A stretch of DNA of 64,000 nt from Lactobacillus sp. ESL0677 (GCF_029392875.1 NZ_CP113946.1:558001-622000); one strand, 5' to 3'; positions 54,771 through 64,000 are shown, counted from the stretch's first letter. Notes: generated from the letters alone by a model not told the origin. Translations and numbers: made by a program.

Positions 54771-56207
54771 TTACATTTTGGCATCTTGATGACGCTTGAT
54801 TGTTGGTAAAATTAAACCAAGCAGGAACAGGACAATTGGCGTTGCAATATTTAATGTCAATGTAAATGGATCAGGTGAGTACATCCCCATGATACAACAT
54901 GCAGTTGTAACGGCAAAGCACCAGATACCAGCTGTAAATGCTAGACCTTGGTGAGTTGTCATTTGGTAAGTATTGCCAGTAATAAATTTCTTATATTGTT
55001 TACGCAATGCAACGTAAGCAGCAAAGATCCATAGGTAACGAACTGGCATAACAATTGAATTTAGTTTAACCAGCTGAGCCATTACTGCCTGAGCATTTGG
55101 CATCAAGATTTGCAGGATAATTAAGCCACCAGATAAGATAACAATTAACCAGATACCATTGATATATGCACCGTGCTTATTTAATTTGAGTAATTTATTA
55201 GGGATAAAGTCTTTAGCTTCTTTACTTCCTAAGAGCATTCTCAATGGCGCATCAATACTGATAACTAAAGTTGAAAACTGCCCGATAACATTGCACCAAG
55301 CATAAATATACATGAACAAACCGCCGACGCGATAGTATTGTCCCAGCTTGTTAAAGGCCATGTAAGGACCATTAGAAATGTATTCGTTCAGATGGCTGCT
55401 GACAATTTTAGGATCGAACATCATTGCCATAGCAATGGTACCTAAAATTGCTGAAACCATAACCATTACGGCCAGACCAATCATCGCTTTTGGAAAGTTC
55501 TTAGATGGGTCTTTCAGGTTGTTAACGTATGGTGAAATTTTCTCAGCACCACCAACGGCGAAAACTAGAATTGATAACGAGGTGAAATATTTCATGTTAA
55601 AAGTTGGCATGAAATTCTTCCAGTTCCAACTAATGTTGAAGTAGCCGGCATGCGGATTAATCACAGGTGCTGCAAACATCATGATGATGAATAAAATCGA
55701 CATCACAAACATTGAAGTACCAGCGATTGTTGAGAGGGTCTTGATGACCGGTACGCCGCGGCTGGCAACCCAGCAGAAGAACAGGAAGACGGCAAGTGTG
55801 GCAAGTTGCGTCCAAGCCGTTGGCACGCTGTCGTACCAGTTGGTATTGCCGAAGATGCCCCAAGCCATTCCTCTTAGCCCACCCGTACCTTTACTAGAAA
55901 TATAAACGATGTGGACAGCCCAGAAGGTCCAACCAGCGTAGTAGGCCCATTTTGGCCCCATTGTTGCGTTAACCCAGGAGGCAACACCACCTTCGGAATC
56001 TTTGAAAACGGAACCGAGTTCACCAACCATTAAGGCATAAGGAATAAAGAATAGCAGGAAGATCATAATCCAGCTAAAGATAACGTGGGTTCCATCGAAG
56101 TAGACAAAGCCGTTAACAACGTTCCCAAAGCTCCAAACGATGGAGAAGGCCATTGTTGCTAAGGTTGTCCACAACATTTTCTTGGAATTATCGTGTGTTT
56201 CAGTCAT
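54771..56207 (-). CDS. APC-superfamily amino acid permease (YjeM-like), 478 aa
   Basis: Twelve or so hydrophobic helices with the APC pattern: helix 1 ATMAFSIVWSFGNVVNGFVYF, LMVGELGSVFKDSEGGVASWV, helix 6 LSILVFAVGGAEKISPYV and IPNKLLKLNKHGAYING. This resembles YjeM and glutamate/GABA antiporter-type carriers. Start at ATG (complement of 56207) with GAAAGGAG upstream; the frame extends further to 56249 without such a site. Substrate unknown; amino acid exchange for acid resistance or nutrition is possible. Confidence 0.82.
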   Translation of the reverse strand: MTETHDNSKKMLWTTLATMAFSIVWSFGNVVNGFVYFDGTHVIFSWIMIFLLFFIPYALMVGELGSVFKDSEGGVASWVNATMGPKWAYYAGWTFWAVHIVYISSKGTGGLRGMAWGIFGNTNWYDSVPTAWTQLATLAVFLFFCWVASRGVPVIKTLSTIAGTSMFVMSILFIIMMFAAPVINPHAGYFNISWNWKNFMPTFNMKYFTSLSILVFAVGGAEKISPYVNNLKDPSKNFPKAMIGLAVMVMVSAILGTIAMAMMFDPKIVSSHLNEYISNGPYMAFNKLGQYYRVGGLFMYIYAWCNVIGQFSTLVISIDAPLRMLLGSKEAKDFIPNKLLKLNKHGAYINGIWLIVILSGGLIILQILMPNAQAVMAQLVKLNSIVMPVRYLWIFAAYVALRKQYKKFITGNTYQMTTHQGLAFTAGIWCFAVTTACCIMGMYSPDPFTLTLNIATPIVLFLLGLILPTIKRHQDAKM

Positions 56208-56399
56208 GAAATAATATTCTCCTTTCAGATAATTATTAATATTGTACACTAGGCTAACCTAAAAAGCTCTCATTTTTCATAAGTTAACAAGTACATTATG
56301 GCTTTTACTTGAAAAATTATATAACGCAAGTAACTATTGCAGAAGACTTATAATTGTGCAAGACTATCTTTATATTGTTAACTAGAGAGTAGGAAAATT

Positions 56400-57926
56400 A
56401 TGAAAAAGAGACAAGTTGGGAAAAGTTTACTTACTGGTGCAATTATTGCAACTAGCTTATTTGCCTGTGGTAATTATCGCTCGGTAACCGCTAAAAGCTA
56501 CAAAAAGGCGGTAACCAAAGTTGCAGGGAGTGGCAACTATACGGTTTATCATCATGCTTCTAAAAAGGGCCCAGCTGGTGCATTTACCTCAACTAAGTAT
56601 TTTAAACATGCCAATTTGCAGGCAAAAAAGTCGGTAGCAACTAAAAAGGGTAAGTTTTGGCAAATTATTGTTTACGGTCGCACTGTTGGTTGGGTTAACC
56701 AGAATTTTTTTGCTAGAAACAAGATTGCGGTTGCTAAAAAAGTCAGTTTGGTTGAAAACAGCAATTATGAGTTTGAAACGCGGGATGCAATTAGCGTGGC
56801 GGCAGACAGCCAGGGAACAGCAATCAATCCTAGTAAGGTTAAGGCTTCACCAGCTAAAATTGATACGGATAAGCCAGGAACAACCACTGTTCATTTTCAA
56901 TATGGCAGTGCCAAGGCTAGCGTTGAGGTAATGGTGCGTGATGATTCAGATGAGGGGGTTGCACGCGCTGACCAGACGCCGCAGAGTGGCCCAACGGCAG
57001 TGTCAACTTGGAAAGGAAGTTCTAAGTCATCATCACGTAATTGGAATGCCAAGCACCATTATGGTTTTGAAACAAAGTCGGACACGTTTAAGGCTGGAAA
57101 TTTAACGCTGAAAACCAAGCTTTACCAACCACGTTTTGTCAGTTTGGACTACAACAAGGCAGCAGATAAGATGGGACAGGTGGGCGTAATTCCTGAAGGG
57201 ATTACTGTTAACGGTAACAACTTTACGGTTGCAGTTTTCAATAATAGTAGTGATTTAAAGGGACATTTAGTGTCTTATGATTTAGGGCATATTAATAAAT
57301 ATCGTGCGCAAAATCTGCCTGGATTAGGCTGGTCAACTTTTAAAAAGTACGCAGCCCACATTAAAGTCAGTCCTTATATTAAATTAGGTCATGGTCAATC
57401 ACTGGGGTCTTCTAGCAAGTATCTTTATGTGATGGCAAATAACAATAAGATGGGTAATTCGAAAGCTTCTGAAGAAATTTTGCAAATTCGTAAGTCGGAT
57501 ATGAAGATTAATCAGATTTGGTCATTCAAGATTTGGAATGGCTCATCAGCGCGTTACATTCATAATGCAACTTTTAGTGGTGATAACACAATGTACTGCT
57601 TGTTCCACAATGCAAGTAACGGTCGTTATGAATATTGGAAGGTAACTAGAAGTGGCGACACTTGGACACCAGTTGAAGTTGGCGCAACGCAAAGCAACTT
57701 TATTGGCAATGGCTCACCGGTTCAAGGTTTTACTTATGATAGTGGACATCAGCAGTTCTATATCGGCTTTAACGATTACCTATTCCGCGTTGGTGTAGAT
57801 GGAACTTATAAAGGTAAAAACCATTTGCACGTTAAACGGGAAATTGAAGGCTTATCGGTTTCTGGAAGCAAGCTTTACGTTGAATTTGCGCAGCGTGGCG
57901 AGTTAACGGTTGGAAAAACAAAATAA
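56400..57926 (+). CDS. Secreted protein, paralogue of the 46286-48037 product, 508 aa
   Basis: Signal sequence with a lipobox-like end (TSLFACGN; Phe at -2 is atypical), so lipid anchoring is possible but uncertain. An SH3-like domain (37-105; VTKVAGSGNYTVYHH, FWQIIVYGRTVGWVNQNFF) and an Ig-like domain (110-180) are followed by the large C-terminal domain (225-508) with VGVIPEGITV, LGHGQSLGSSSKYLYV, SPVQGFTYDSGHQQFYIGFND and EIEGLSVSGSKLYV. All of these have counterparts in the other copy, which also has a longer acidic linker. No LPxTG motif. Confidence 0.78.
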   Translation: MKKRQVGKSLLTGAIIATSLFACGNYRSVTAKSYKKAVTKVAGSGNYTVYHHASKKGPAGAFTSTKYFKHANLQAKKSVATKKGKFWQIIVYGRTVGWVNQNFFARNKIAVAKKVSLVENSNYEFETRDAISVAADSQGTAINPSKVKASPAKIDTDKPGTTTVHFQYGSAKASVEVMVRDDSDEGVARADQTPQSGPTAVSTWKGSSKSSSRNWNAKHHYGFETKSDTFKAGNLTLKTKLYQPRFVSLDYNKAADKMGQVGVIPEGITVNGNNFTVAVFNNSSDLKGHLVSYDLGHINKYRAQNLPGLGWSTFKKYAAHIKVSPYIKLGHGQSLGSSSKYLYVMANNNKMGNSKASEEILQIRKSDMKINQIWSFKIWNGSSARYIHNATFSGDNTMYCLFHNASNGRYEYWKVTRSGDTWTPVEVGATQSNFIGNGSPVQGFTYDSGHQQFYIGFNDYLFRVGVDGTYKGKNHLHVKREIEGLSVSGSKLYVEFAQRGELTVGKTK

Positions 57927-57933
57927 ACAAATG

Positions 57934-57967
57934 AAAAAAAGCAGCTTTATTACAAAGCTGCTTTTTA
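57934..57967 (+). terminator. Terminator after the second secreted paralogue
   Basis: AAAAAAGCAGCTTT / AAAGCTGCTTTTTA stem with ATTAC loop. Confidence 0.88.
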
Positions 57968-57970
57968 GTA

Positions 57971-58042
57971 TGGGTCCCCTGAGAGTCGAACTCAGATTTT
58001 AAGAACCGGAATCTTACGTGCGATCCATTACACTAAGGACCC
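57971..58042 (-). tRNA. tRNA-Arg (anticodon CCG)
   Basis: On the minus strand the acceptor stem GGGTCCT pairs with GGGACCC (plus discriminator A). The D arm is GTGTAATGGATCGCAC, the anticodon stem TAAGA/TCTTA with loop TTCCGGT gives CCG, and the T arm carries TTCGACTC. CCA is not encoded. 72 bases including the discriminator. Confidence 0.93.
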
Positions 58043-58172
58043 AATTAGCACAACAACAAGTATACCAGAAAGAAAGAAAAAATAAAAATATTTTTTGTAA
58101 AAATTCGTTAAAAAGTTATCCTGCCGGTCTAAATTCTGGTATTTTATAGCAATTTAATAATTAATATTTCAC

Positions 58173-58201
58173 TTGAATTATTTTCAAAGCATTGTTATAC
58201 T
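58173..58201 (+). promoter_or_regulatory. cggR operon promoter
   Basis: TTGAAT (58173-58178), 17-base spacer, TATACT (58196-58201); the CggR operator lies downstream. Confidence 0.75.
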
Positions 58202-58273
58202 GTAATTGTCGATTGAGGAATAGCAGATTTTATATTTAACAAGTCTATATTTCTCTTATATTTTTAAGCAATC

Positions 58274-58313
58274 TGGGACAGTAAATGACACATATTGGGT
58301 CATGATTGTCCCA
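58274..58313. promoter_or_regulatory. CggR operator
   Basis: Two half-sites, TGGGAC-N6-TGAC and TGGGTC-N6-GTCC, echo the CGGGAC-N6-TGTC tandem of Bacillus CggR. The ends CTGGGACA / TGTCCCAG are also inverted repeats. The site lies between promoter and ribosome binding site of cggR. Confidence 0.8.
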
Positions 58314-58332
58314 GTAGGAAGGAGCGAAGGCG

Positions 58333-59364
58333 ATGTACTCGGAATTCCCAGTGCTTGAAGCTCTCGTTCCTGATATTTTAAAAGTGTTTCGACAAAGGTA
58401 TCTTGTCCTTGAGCAGATTTCGCTTAATGCACCGATTGGTCGCAGAAGCGTAGCACAAGCTTTAGGACTTTCCGAAAGAAACGTGCGAACAGAAACGGAG
58501 TATCTTCGTGATCTTGGTTTAATTGAAATCAAGAGCTTTGGCATGTTTATGACGGAAAAAGGCAAGAAGACCTTGCAGGATGCAGCTCCATTGATTGATC
58601 GGCATTTCAATGCCCGCAAGACAGAGATTGAGTTAGCACACAAGTTAGGTATTGAACGGACAATTATTGTTCCGGGCGATAGTGACTTGCAGGAACGAGT
58701 TTATGAGCGCATGGGTGAAGAACTTAGTTCAGCTTTAAATCTGCTTTTGCCGCTGGGTAAGTCAATCATTACTGTTCTAGGTGGTGTTGCTCTTGCAAAG
58801 TCTGCGAAGTACTTGTCTAAGAACTTGAGCGATAATCGGCAGTTGGAATTTGTTCCGGGGCGCGGAGCCTTGGGCGAGAATGTTGCGATTCAAAGTAACA
58901 CTATTGTTCAAGAAATGGCCGTTAAAACCGGCGGTAAATATAAGACTTTATACTTACCTGAACAAATTTCGACTCAAGCTTACAAGTCACTCATTAGAGA
59001 GTCGACTTTTGCCGATGTTCTAGAAGACATTGCCAAAAGCGATGTCGTCATTCATGGCATTGGCTTAGCTCATGATATGGCTCGGCGCAGAGGGTATGAT
59101 TCGATTCGTTTATCCGAATTGCGCGAAAAAAAGGTGGTCACCGAATGTTTCGGGTGTTTCTTTGATGGCCGAGGAAAGATTGTCGACCGCGTGCAACAGG
59201 TTGGCTTGCAGTTTGAGAATCTAAATAAAATCCCGCACATATTTGCCTTTGCTTGTGGCAACCGTAAGGCTCAAGCAATCAAAGCTTATATGCCTAATGC
59301 TCCTCATCAAACCTGGTTAATTACTGATGAAGGAGCCTCAAATAAGATTTTAAAGGGGATTTGA
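58333..59364 (+). CDS. cggR: Central glycolytic genes regulator CggR, 343 aa
   Basis: SorC-family repressor: N-terminal winged helix (about 20-80; APIGRRSVAQALGLSERNVRTETEYL) and sugar-phosphate-binding C-terminal domain (FVPGRGALGENVAIQSN, GIGLAHDMARRRG). In Bacillus it represses gapA-pgk-tpiA and is released by fructose-1,6-bisphosphate. GGAAGGAG lies eight bases before ATG 58333. It autoregulates through the upstream operator. Confidence 0.95.
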   Translation: MYSEFPVLEALVPDILKVFRQRYLVLEQISLNAPIGRRSVAQALGLSERNVRTETEYLRDLGLIEIKSFGMFMTEKGKKTLQDAAPLIDRHFNARKTEIELAHKLGIERTIIVPGDSDLQERVYERMGEELSSALNLLLPLGKSIITVLGGVALAKSAKYLSKNLSDNRQLEFVPGRGALGENVAIQSNTIVQEMAVKTGGKYKTLYLPEQISTQAYKSLIRESTFADVLEDIAKSDVVIHGIGLAHDMARRRGYDSIRLSELREKKVVTECFGCFFDGRGKIVDRVQQVGLQFENLNKIPHIFAFACGNRKAQAIKAYMPNAPHQTWLITDEGASNKILKGI

Positions 59365-59427
59365 GTCTCATTTAAAATAAATTGGTGTTTACAATTCTTA
59401 CATAGTTCTTAAGGAGGACTTTAGAAT

Positions 59428-60444
59428 ATGACAGTTAAAATTGGTATTAACGGCTTTGGCCGTATCGGTCGTTTAGCATTCCGTCGGATCATGGATTTGG
59501 GCGAAAAGTCAAAGGATATTGAAGTTGTTGCTATTAACGACTTGACTACCCCTGCACTTTTGGCACACTTATTGAAGTATGACTCAACTCATGGTACTTT
59601 CAACCACGAAGTTTCAGCAACTGAAGACTCAATCGTTGTTGATGGTAAGAAATACCGCGTATACGCTGAACCACAAGCACAAAACATTCCTTGGGTTAAG
59701 AACGACGGTGTTGACTTTGTTCTTGAATGTACTGGTTTCTACACCAGCAAGGCTAAGTCACAAGCTCACCTTGACGCTGGCGCTAAGAGAGTCTTGATTT
59801 CAGCTCCTGCTGGCAACGACTTGAAGACCATTGTTTACTCAGTAAACGATGACACTTTGGATGCAAACGACAAGATCGTTTCAGCTGGTTCATGTACTAC
59901 TAACTCATTGGCTCCAATGGTTGATGCTTTACAAAAAGAATTTGGCATCAAGGTAGCTACTATGACTACTATTCACGCTTACACTTCAACCCAAATGATC
60001 TTGGATGGACCTGTTCGTGGTGGTAACTTACGTGCTGCTCGTGCTGCTGCAGCTAACATTATTCCTCACTCAACTGGTGCTGCTAAGGCTATTGGTCTTG
60101 TTGTTCCAGAATTGAACGGTAAAGTTAACGGTCACGCACAACGTGTTCCAGTTGTTGATGGTTCATTGACTGAATTAGTTTCAATCCTTGACAAGAAGGT
60201 TACTGCTGATGAAGTTAACGCAGCAGTTAAGAAGTACGAAAGTCCTTCATTTGCATACAACGATGACGAAATCGTTTCAAGCGATGTTATCGGTATGACT
60301 GCTGGTGCCATTTATGACCCAACTCAAACTATGGTAACTACTGCAGGTGACAACCAATTAGTTAAGACTGTTTCATGGTATGACAATGAATACTCATTCA
60401 CTTGCCAAATGATTCGTACTTTGTTGAAATTTGCTACTCTTTAA
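59428..60444 (+). CDS. gap: Glyceraldehyde-3-phosphate dehydrogenase, NAD-dependent, 338 aa
   Basis: Glycolytic enzyme: NAD site INGFGRIGR near 7-15, catalytic C156 in [12 protein letters not shown], general base His in TTIHAYT, and [17 protein letters not shown]. Codon use is strongly biased (AAG, AAC, GGT), as expected of a highly expressed gene. AAGGAGG precedes ATG 59428. Confidence 0.97.
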   Translation: MTVKIGINGFGRIGRLAFRRIMDLGEKSKDIEVVAINDLTTPALLAHLLKYDSTHGTFNHEVSATEDSIVVDGKKYRVYAEPQAQNIPWVKNDGVDFVLECTGFYTSKAKSQAHLDAGAKRVLISAPAGNDLKTIVYSVNDDTLDANDKIVSAGSCTTNSLAPMVDALQKEFGIKVATMTTIHAYTSTQMILDGPVRGGNLRAARAAAANIIPHSTGAAKAIGLVVPELNGKVNGHAQRVPVVDGSLTELVSILDKKVTADEVNAAVKKYESPSFAYNDDEIVSSDVIGMTAGAIYDPTQTMVTTAGDNQLVKTVSWYDNEYSFTCQMIRTLLKFATL

Positions 60445-60478
60445 TCATTAATTTTTGATTACTGCTGATAGTAAAAAG

Positions 60479-60516
60479 AGAAGGCGGAGGGAGATTCTTC
60501 CTTCCGCCTTTTTTTG
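60479..60516 (+). terminator. Terminator-like hairpin between gap and pgk
   Basis: AAGGCGGAGG / CCTTCCGCCTTTTTTT stem; it may reduce readthrough or process the operon transcript. Confidence 0.8.
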
Positions 60517-60549
60517 AAAGAAAAATAATTGAGTTATCGGAGGATATAG

Positions 60550-61761
60550 ATGGCTAAATTAATTATTTCAGATTTAGATGTTAAGGGTAAAAAAGTTTTA
60601 GTTCGTGTTGACTTTAATGTTCCGATTAAAGATGGCGTGATTGGTGATGACAACAGAATTGTTGCCGCATTGCCAACAATTAAATATATTATCGAACATG
60701 GTGGTAAGGCAATCTTACTTAGTCACTTGGGCCGGGTTAAGTCTGACGATGATAAAAAAGAATTATCACTTAAACCAGTTGCTGAACGCTTGAGTGAACT
60801 CTTGAAGAAGCCTGTAACTTTTGTACCTGCAAATGAAGGTCAAGAAGTTGAAGACGCAATCAATAAGATGAATGATGGCGATGTTGATGTTCTTGAAAAT
60901 ACTCGTTTCCAAGATATTGACAACGACTTTGGTAAGCGTGAATCTAAGAATGATCCTAAGCTTGGTGAATACTGGGCAAGTCTTGGTGACATGTACGTTA
61001 ATGATGCCTTTGGTACCGCGCACAGAAGTCATGCTTCTAACGTCGGAATTGCTGAAGCAATGAAGAAGGCTGGTAAGCCAGTTGCCGCTGGTTACTTGAT
61101 GGAAAAGGAAATCAAGTTTTTAGGCGATGCTGTTGCTAACCCAGTTCACCCATTTGTAACTATTTTGGGTGGTGCTAAGGTTTCAGACAAGATTGACGTA
61201 ATTACTAACTTAATTCCTAAGTCAGACCATATTTTAATCGGTGGTGGGATGGCTTATACCTTCTTAGCTGCCCAAGGTCACGATATTGGTAAATCATTGT
61301 TTGAGCCAGACAAGGTTGAATTAGCTAAGCAATTGCTTAAAGATGCTGATGGCAAGATTGTTTTACCAGTAGATAACTTAGCTGCAACCGAATTTTCTAA
61401 CGATGCTTCTCGTGAAGTTGTTGGTGACGATATTCCTGACAACATGATGGGTCTTGACATCGGTCCTAAGACTGTTGACAAATTCAAGGAAATCTTGAAG
61501 GATGCTAAGACTGTCGTTTGGAACGGACCAATGGGTGCCTTTGAAATGTCCAACTTTGCTAAAGGTACTTTGGAAGTTGGTAAGGCTTTGGCAGATCTTA
61601 AAGATGCCACAACCATCATTGGTGGTGGGGACTCAACTGCCGCTGCTAAGCAATTAGGGATTGCACCTAAGATTACCCACATCTCAACTGGTGGTGGCGC
61701 AAGTTTGCAATACCTTGAAGGTAAGGAATTACCGGGAATTGCCTGCATTTCAGACAAGTAA
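60550..61761 (+). CDS. pgk: Phosphoglycerate kinase, 403 aa
   Basis: ATP-forming glycolytic enzyme: [58 protein letters not shown] and [10 protein letters not shown] are all present. Length typical. Highly expressed codon bias. Confidence 0.97.
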   Translation: MAKLIISDLDVKGKKVLVRVDFNVPIKDGVIGDDNRIVAALPTIKYIIEHGGKAILLSHLGRVKSDDDKKELSLKPVAERLSELLKKPVTFVPANEGQEVEDAINKMNDGDVDVLENTRFQDIDNDFGKRESKNDPKLGEYWASLGDMYVNDAFGTAHRSHASNVGIAEAMKKAGKPVAAGYLMEKEIKFLGDAVANPVHPFVTILGGAKVSDKIDVITNLIPKSDHILIGGGMAYTFLAAQGHDIGKSLFEPDKVELAKQLLKDADGKIVLPVDNLAATEFSNDASREVVGDDIPDNMMGLDIGPKTVDKFKEILKDAKTVVWNGPMGAFEMSNFAKGTLEVGKALADLKDATTIIGGGDSTAAAKQLGIAPKITHISTGGGASLQYLEGKELPGIACISDK

Positions 61762-61781
61762 ATTTAGGAAAGGACGTTATT

Positions 61782-62537
61782 ATGCGTACACCAATTATTG
61801 CTGGTAACTGGAAGTTGCACATGAATCCAGAACAAACAACTGAATTTGTTGATGCAGTTAAAGACAAGTTGCCAAAAGCTACTAAAGTTGAAGCATTAAT
61901 CTGTGCTCCAGCTGTTGACCTTGATGCTTTAAGAAAAGCTGCTAAGGGTTCAGAATTAAAAGTCGGCGCAGAGAATGCTTACTTTGAAGACGAAGGTGCA
62001 TTCACTGGCGAAACTTCACCTAAAGTTTTGAAAGAAATGGGTATGGACTACTGCATTATCGGTCACTCAGAACGTCGCGGTTACTTCCATGAAACTGACG
62101 AAGACATTAACAAGAAGGCTAAGGCTTTGTTTGCTAATGGTATTACCCCAATCATTTGCTGTGGTGAATCACTTCAAAGACGTGAAGCCAATCAACAAGA
62201 AGAATGGGTTGTTGGTCAAATCGAAGCTGCCTTAAAGGACTTATCTGCTGAACAAGTTGCTAGCTTAGTAATTGCTTATGAACCAATCTGGGCAATTGGA
62301 ACTGGTAAGACTGCTAGTTCAGACCAAGCCGAAGAAATGTGCAAGACGATTCGCGATACAGTTAAGAACTTATATAATGAAGAAACTGCCGCCAATGTTC
62401 GCATCCAATATGGTGGTTCTGTTAACCCTGGTAACGTTAAGGAATTAATGGCTAAGCCTGATATTGATGGTGGTTTAGTTGGCGGTGCCAGCCTTAAGCC
62501 AGACTCATTCTTGGCTTTGGTTAATTACCAAGACTAA
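61782..62537 (+). CDS. tpiA: Triosephosphate isomerase, 251 aa
   Basis: Interconverts the triose phosphates. AGNWKLHMN (K11), IIGHSERR (catalytic His), [12 protein letters not shown] (catalytic Glu) and the phosphate-binding YGGSVNPGN are intact. It follows pgk at 20 bases and ends the glycolytic operon at a strong terminator. Confidence 0.97.
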   Translation: MRTPIIAGNWKLHMNPEQTTEFVDAVKDKLPKATKVEALICAPAVDLDALRKAAKGSELKVGAENAYFEDEGAFTGETSPKVLKEMGMDYCIIGHSERRGYFHETDEDINKKAKALFANGITPIICCGESLQRREANQQEEWVVGQIEAALKDLSAEQVASLVIAYEPIWAIGTGKTASSDQAEEMCKTIRDTVKNLYNEETAANVRIQYGGSVNPGNVKELMAKPDIDGGLVGGASLKPDSFLALVNYQD

Positions 62538-62555
62538 TTATTGATTATAATATTT

Positions 62556-62593
62556 AAAAACCCAGCTTCTGCATGTGCAGAGCTGGGTTTTTG
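62556..62593 (+). terminator. Terminator after tpiA
   Basis: AAAAACCCAGCT..TGC / GCA..AGCTGGGTTTTT long stem. Confidence 0.9.
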
Positions 62594-62693
62594 GCTGTAG
62601 TTAAATTTATTCGGGCAAGTCAATACAACTAAAAAATATGTTAATATGATTAGTAAAATGGTAGTAAATTAAATTAGTTGGGAGTTTGCAATA

Positions 62694-63005
62694 ATGGAAA
62701 AAGGCAAGACCACAATTAGAGAACAATTATTGACAGAGCGCGCTTATAAGATTGGTTGGTTGATTGCGCTAGGTGAACTAGTAATAATTTTAGTTTTAGC
62801 AATTTTCAAAAAGCTCGACTTAGGTGCTGGCGTTTTAGTATTGCTCTTATCGAGCTTAATGGACTTGTTTACTACCTTTTTCCAAAAGCGCCACATTACT
62901 TTTATTATTAGTTTACTATTAGGTGTACTGTTAGCCATAGTCATTTGTATCATTCTGTTTGTTGGGATAATTTGGCTTTCGGGTAATATGATTTTTACAG
63001 AATAA
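62694..63005 (+). CDS. Small membrane protein of unknown function, 103 aa
   Basis: Three hydrophobic helices (about 20-38, 43-60, 67-98) after a charged N-terminus (EKGKTTIREQLLTERAYKIG); no recognised motif. Own terminator downstream shared with the convergent regulator gene. Confidence 0.65.
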   Translation: MEKGKTTIREQLLTERAYKIGWLIALGELVIILVLAIFKKLDLGAGVLVLLLSSLMDLFTTFFQKRHITFIISLLLGVLLAIVICIILFVGIIWLSGNMIFTE

Positions 63006-63013
63006 TAAAATGT

Positions 63014-63055
63014 AAAAAAGGCAGCTGCTGTTGAGACAGTAGCTGCCTTTTTTAG
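63014..63055. terminator. Bidirectional terminator
   Basis: AAAAAAGGCAGCTGCTG / CAGTAGCTGCCTTTTTTA stem between convergent genes. Confidence 0.88.
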
Positions 63056-63065
63056 TTTAGAAAAT

Positions 63066-63899
63066 TTAACTGTGTGATTTTTTTCTGCTTTCAATCTCTT
63101 GTTTTAGAGGTTGAGCAATGCTAGTAGCACCAATTTTTTCAAGTAAGTCAGCGTAATATACTGCCTGTTTATAATCTTGGTCGCAAAGTGCAATTTCAGA
63201 GTGACAGAGGAGTAATTTGTCATATTGACTAATATTTTGTGCTAATTGCGCTGCCTGAGTTAAAGTTTCTTTTGCTTTTTGATAATTATGTTCATCAAGT
63301 TGTAAATTACTTAAATTGATTAGAGCATTTAATTTAAGAGTTTTAAGAAAAGGATAGTAATTATCAATGGTGGATAAAATTTTACTAATAATTTGCTTGT
63401 TGGTTTTGTAGTCAAAAGCATAGGCAATCATGCTTAATAAGCAAATATCGGTAATTGTTAGAATTTTAATCTTACTTAAATAGTCATTCCAGATAGGTTG
63501 TACTAGCTTTTTAGCTTTAGCTAAACCATTAGGTTCATTAAACAAAAGATATGCTCGTAAAATTTTCGTAATTCGCTTAAGATCGCCATCATTAGTGGTA
63601 GTACATTCATTAATGAGCTCGTTGATTTTGTCGGTTTCTGTACTAAATTTTAAATTAAATAGTTCATACAAAATTCTATTCTTTTTAGTGGGTGAATAAC
63701 CATGCTGAACATATTCAAATTCATTTAAGCCTAAGCCGAGACGAGCAATCATTTCATTGGCATTTTCCCTTGAAGGAAATACTTTGTCAGCTTCTATTTT
63801 GGACAATGTACTGCGGTCAAACAGATCAGCTGATAGTGCTTCTTGACTAATTGAGCGTGATTTACGTAATTGTCTTATAGTTTCACCGAATGTAGTCAT
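63066..63899 (-). CDS. XRE-family regulator, Rgg/RRNPP-like, 277 aa
   Basis: An N-terminal helix-turn-helix (residues 3-60; GETIRQLRKSRSISQEALS, STLSKIEADKVFPS) is followed by an all-helical repeat domain (about 70-270) with TPR-like alternation (NLQLDEHNYQKAKETLTQAAQLA). This is the arrangement of Rgg/MutR/PlcR-type regulators that bind short peptides. Length fits Rgg (about 280). No cognate peptide gene is visible within the window; the region beyond the right edge is unknown. Confidence 0.75.
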   Translation of the reverse strand: MTTFGETIRQLRKSRSISQEALSADLFDRSTLSKIEADKVFPSRENANEMIARLGLGLNEFEYVQHGYSPTKKNRILYELFNLKFSTETDKINELINECTTTNDGDLKRITKILRAYLLFNEPNGLAKAKKLVQPIWNDYLSKIKILTITDICLLSMIAYAFDYKTNKQIISKILSTIDNYYPFLKTLKLNALINLSNLQLDEHNYQKAKETLTQAAQLAQNISQYDKLLLCHSEIALCDQDYKQAVYYADLLEKIGATSIAQPLKQEIESRKKSHS

Positions 63900-63966
63900 G
63901 TGATAAATTATCCTTTCTATTATTAGTATACAATAATTATACTAAATAATTTCAAGAATTAAAGAG

Positions 63967-63983
63967 TGTGCAAGATTTGCACA
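63967..63983. promoter_or_regulatory. TGTGCAA-GAT-TTGCACA inverted repeat upstream of the Rgg-like gene
   Basis: Perfect 7+7 dyad about 68 bases before the regulator start, at the right edge; candidate operator for the regulator itself or for a divergent gene beyond the window. Confidence 0.5.
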
Positions 63984-64000
63984 GCTTTCTAAAAATAATT

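Noticed and set aside
1..64000. CRISPR arrays, insertion sequences, transposase or integrase genes
   Set aside because: No regularly spaced direct repeats and no DDE, tyrosine or serine recombinase motifs were seen; the accessory island shows no clear mobile-element ends.

Overview
The window is low-GC Gram-positive chromosomal DNA, most consistent with Lactobacillus in the strict sense (L. delbrueckii/acidophilus group). The evidence is the conserved gene order comFA-comFC-hpf-secA-prfB-hprK-lgt-gpsA-trxB-pgm-uvrB-uvrA-rapZ-yvcK-whiA-clpP-cggR-gap-pgk-tpiA, strong AGGAGG-type ribosome binding sites, many U-tailed terminators and a tRNA gene without encoded CCA. The species cannot be fixed from sequence reading alone.

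Layout. (1) 1-4.2 kb: a lantibiotic-immunity-type cassette, with an ABC ATPase cut by the left edge, two ABC-2 permeases (the first interrupted by an in-frame TGA) and an overlapping response regulator/histidine kinase pair. (2) 4.2-9.9 kb: a lactonase-family beta-propeller protein, a Na,K-ATPase-like (type IIC) P-type ATPase, an orphan PTS IIA(Gut) domain that seems to lack its phosphorylated histidine, and an AI-2E family membrane protein. (3) 9.9-23.9 kb: trmL, a DUF1149 gene, ftsK, an SDR gene (ymfI-like), rodZ, pgsA, an OpuC-type osmolyte ABC operon placed between pgsA and recA, then recA, rny and tagO. (4) 23.9-46.1 kb: the housekeeping backbone from yigZ to clpP, covering competence, ribosome hibernation, secretion, peptide release, carbon-catabolite signalling, lipoprotein maturation, thioredoxin reduction and UvrAB repair.

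(5) 46.2-57.9 kb: an accessory segment between clpP and tRNA-Arg/cggR. Two paralogous secreted proteins in the same orientation lie at its ends. Between them are a candidate type I toxin-antitoxin locus, a membrane protein gene with an in-frame stop in its 5' part, a candidate small RNA and several strong hairpins, a 41-residue signal-peptide-like small protein divergent from an unknown secreted protein, a membrane-anchored thioredoxin-like protein divergent from an unknown membrane protein, a PH-SHOCT protein, a PerR-type regulator and an amino-acid permease. (6) 58-62.6 kb: the CggR-controlled glycolytic operon cggR-gap-pgk-tpiA with a clear operator. (7) 62.7-64 kb: a small membrane protein and an XRE/Rgg-like regulator.

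Regulatory signals visible in the bases include a CIRCE element at clpP, LexA-like boxes at recA and uvrB, a cre-like site in the hpf promoter, the CggR operator and the prfB +1 frameshift site. The least explained part is 48.1-53.5 kb. All family assignments come from motif recognition by eye; no database search was run.
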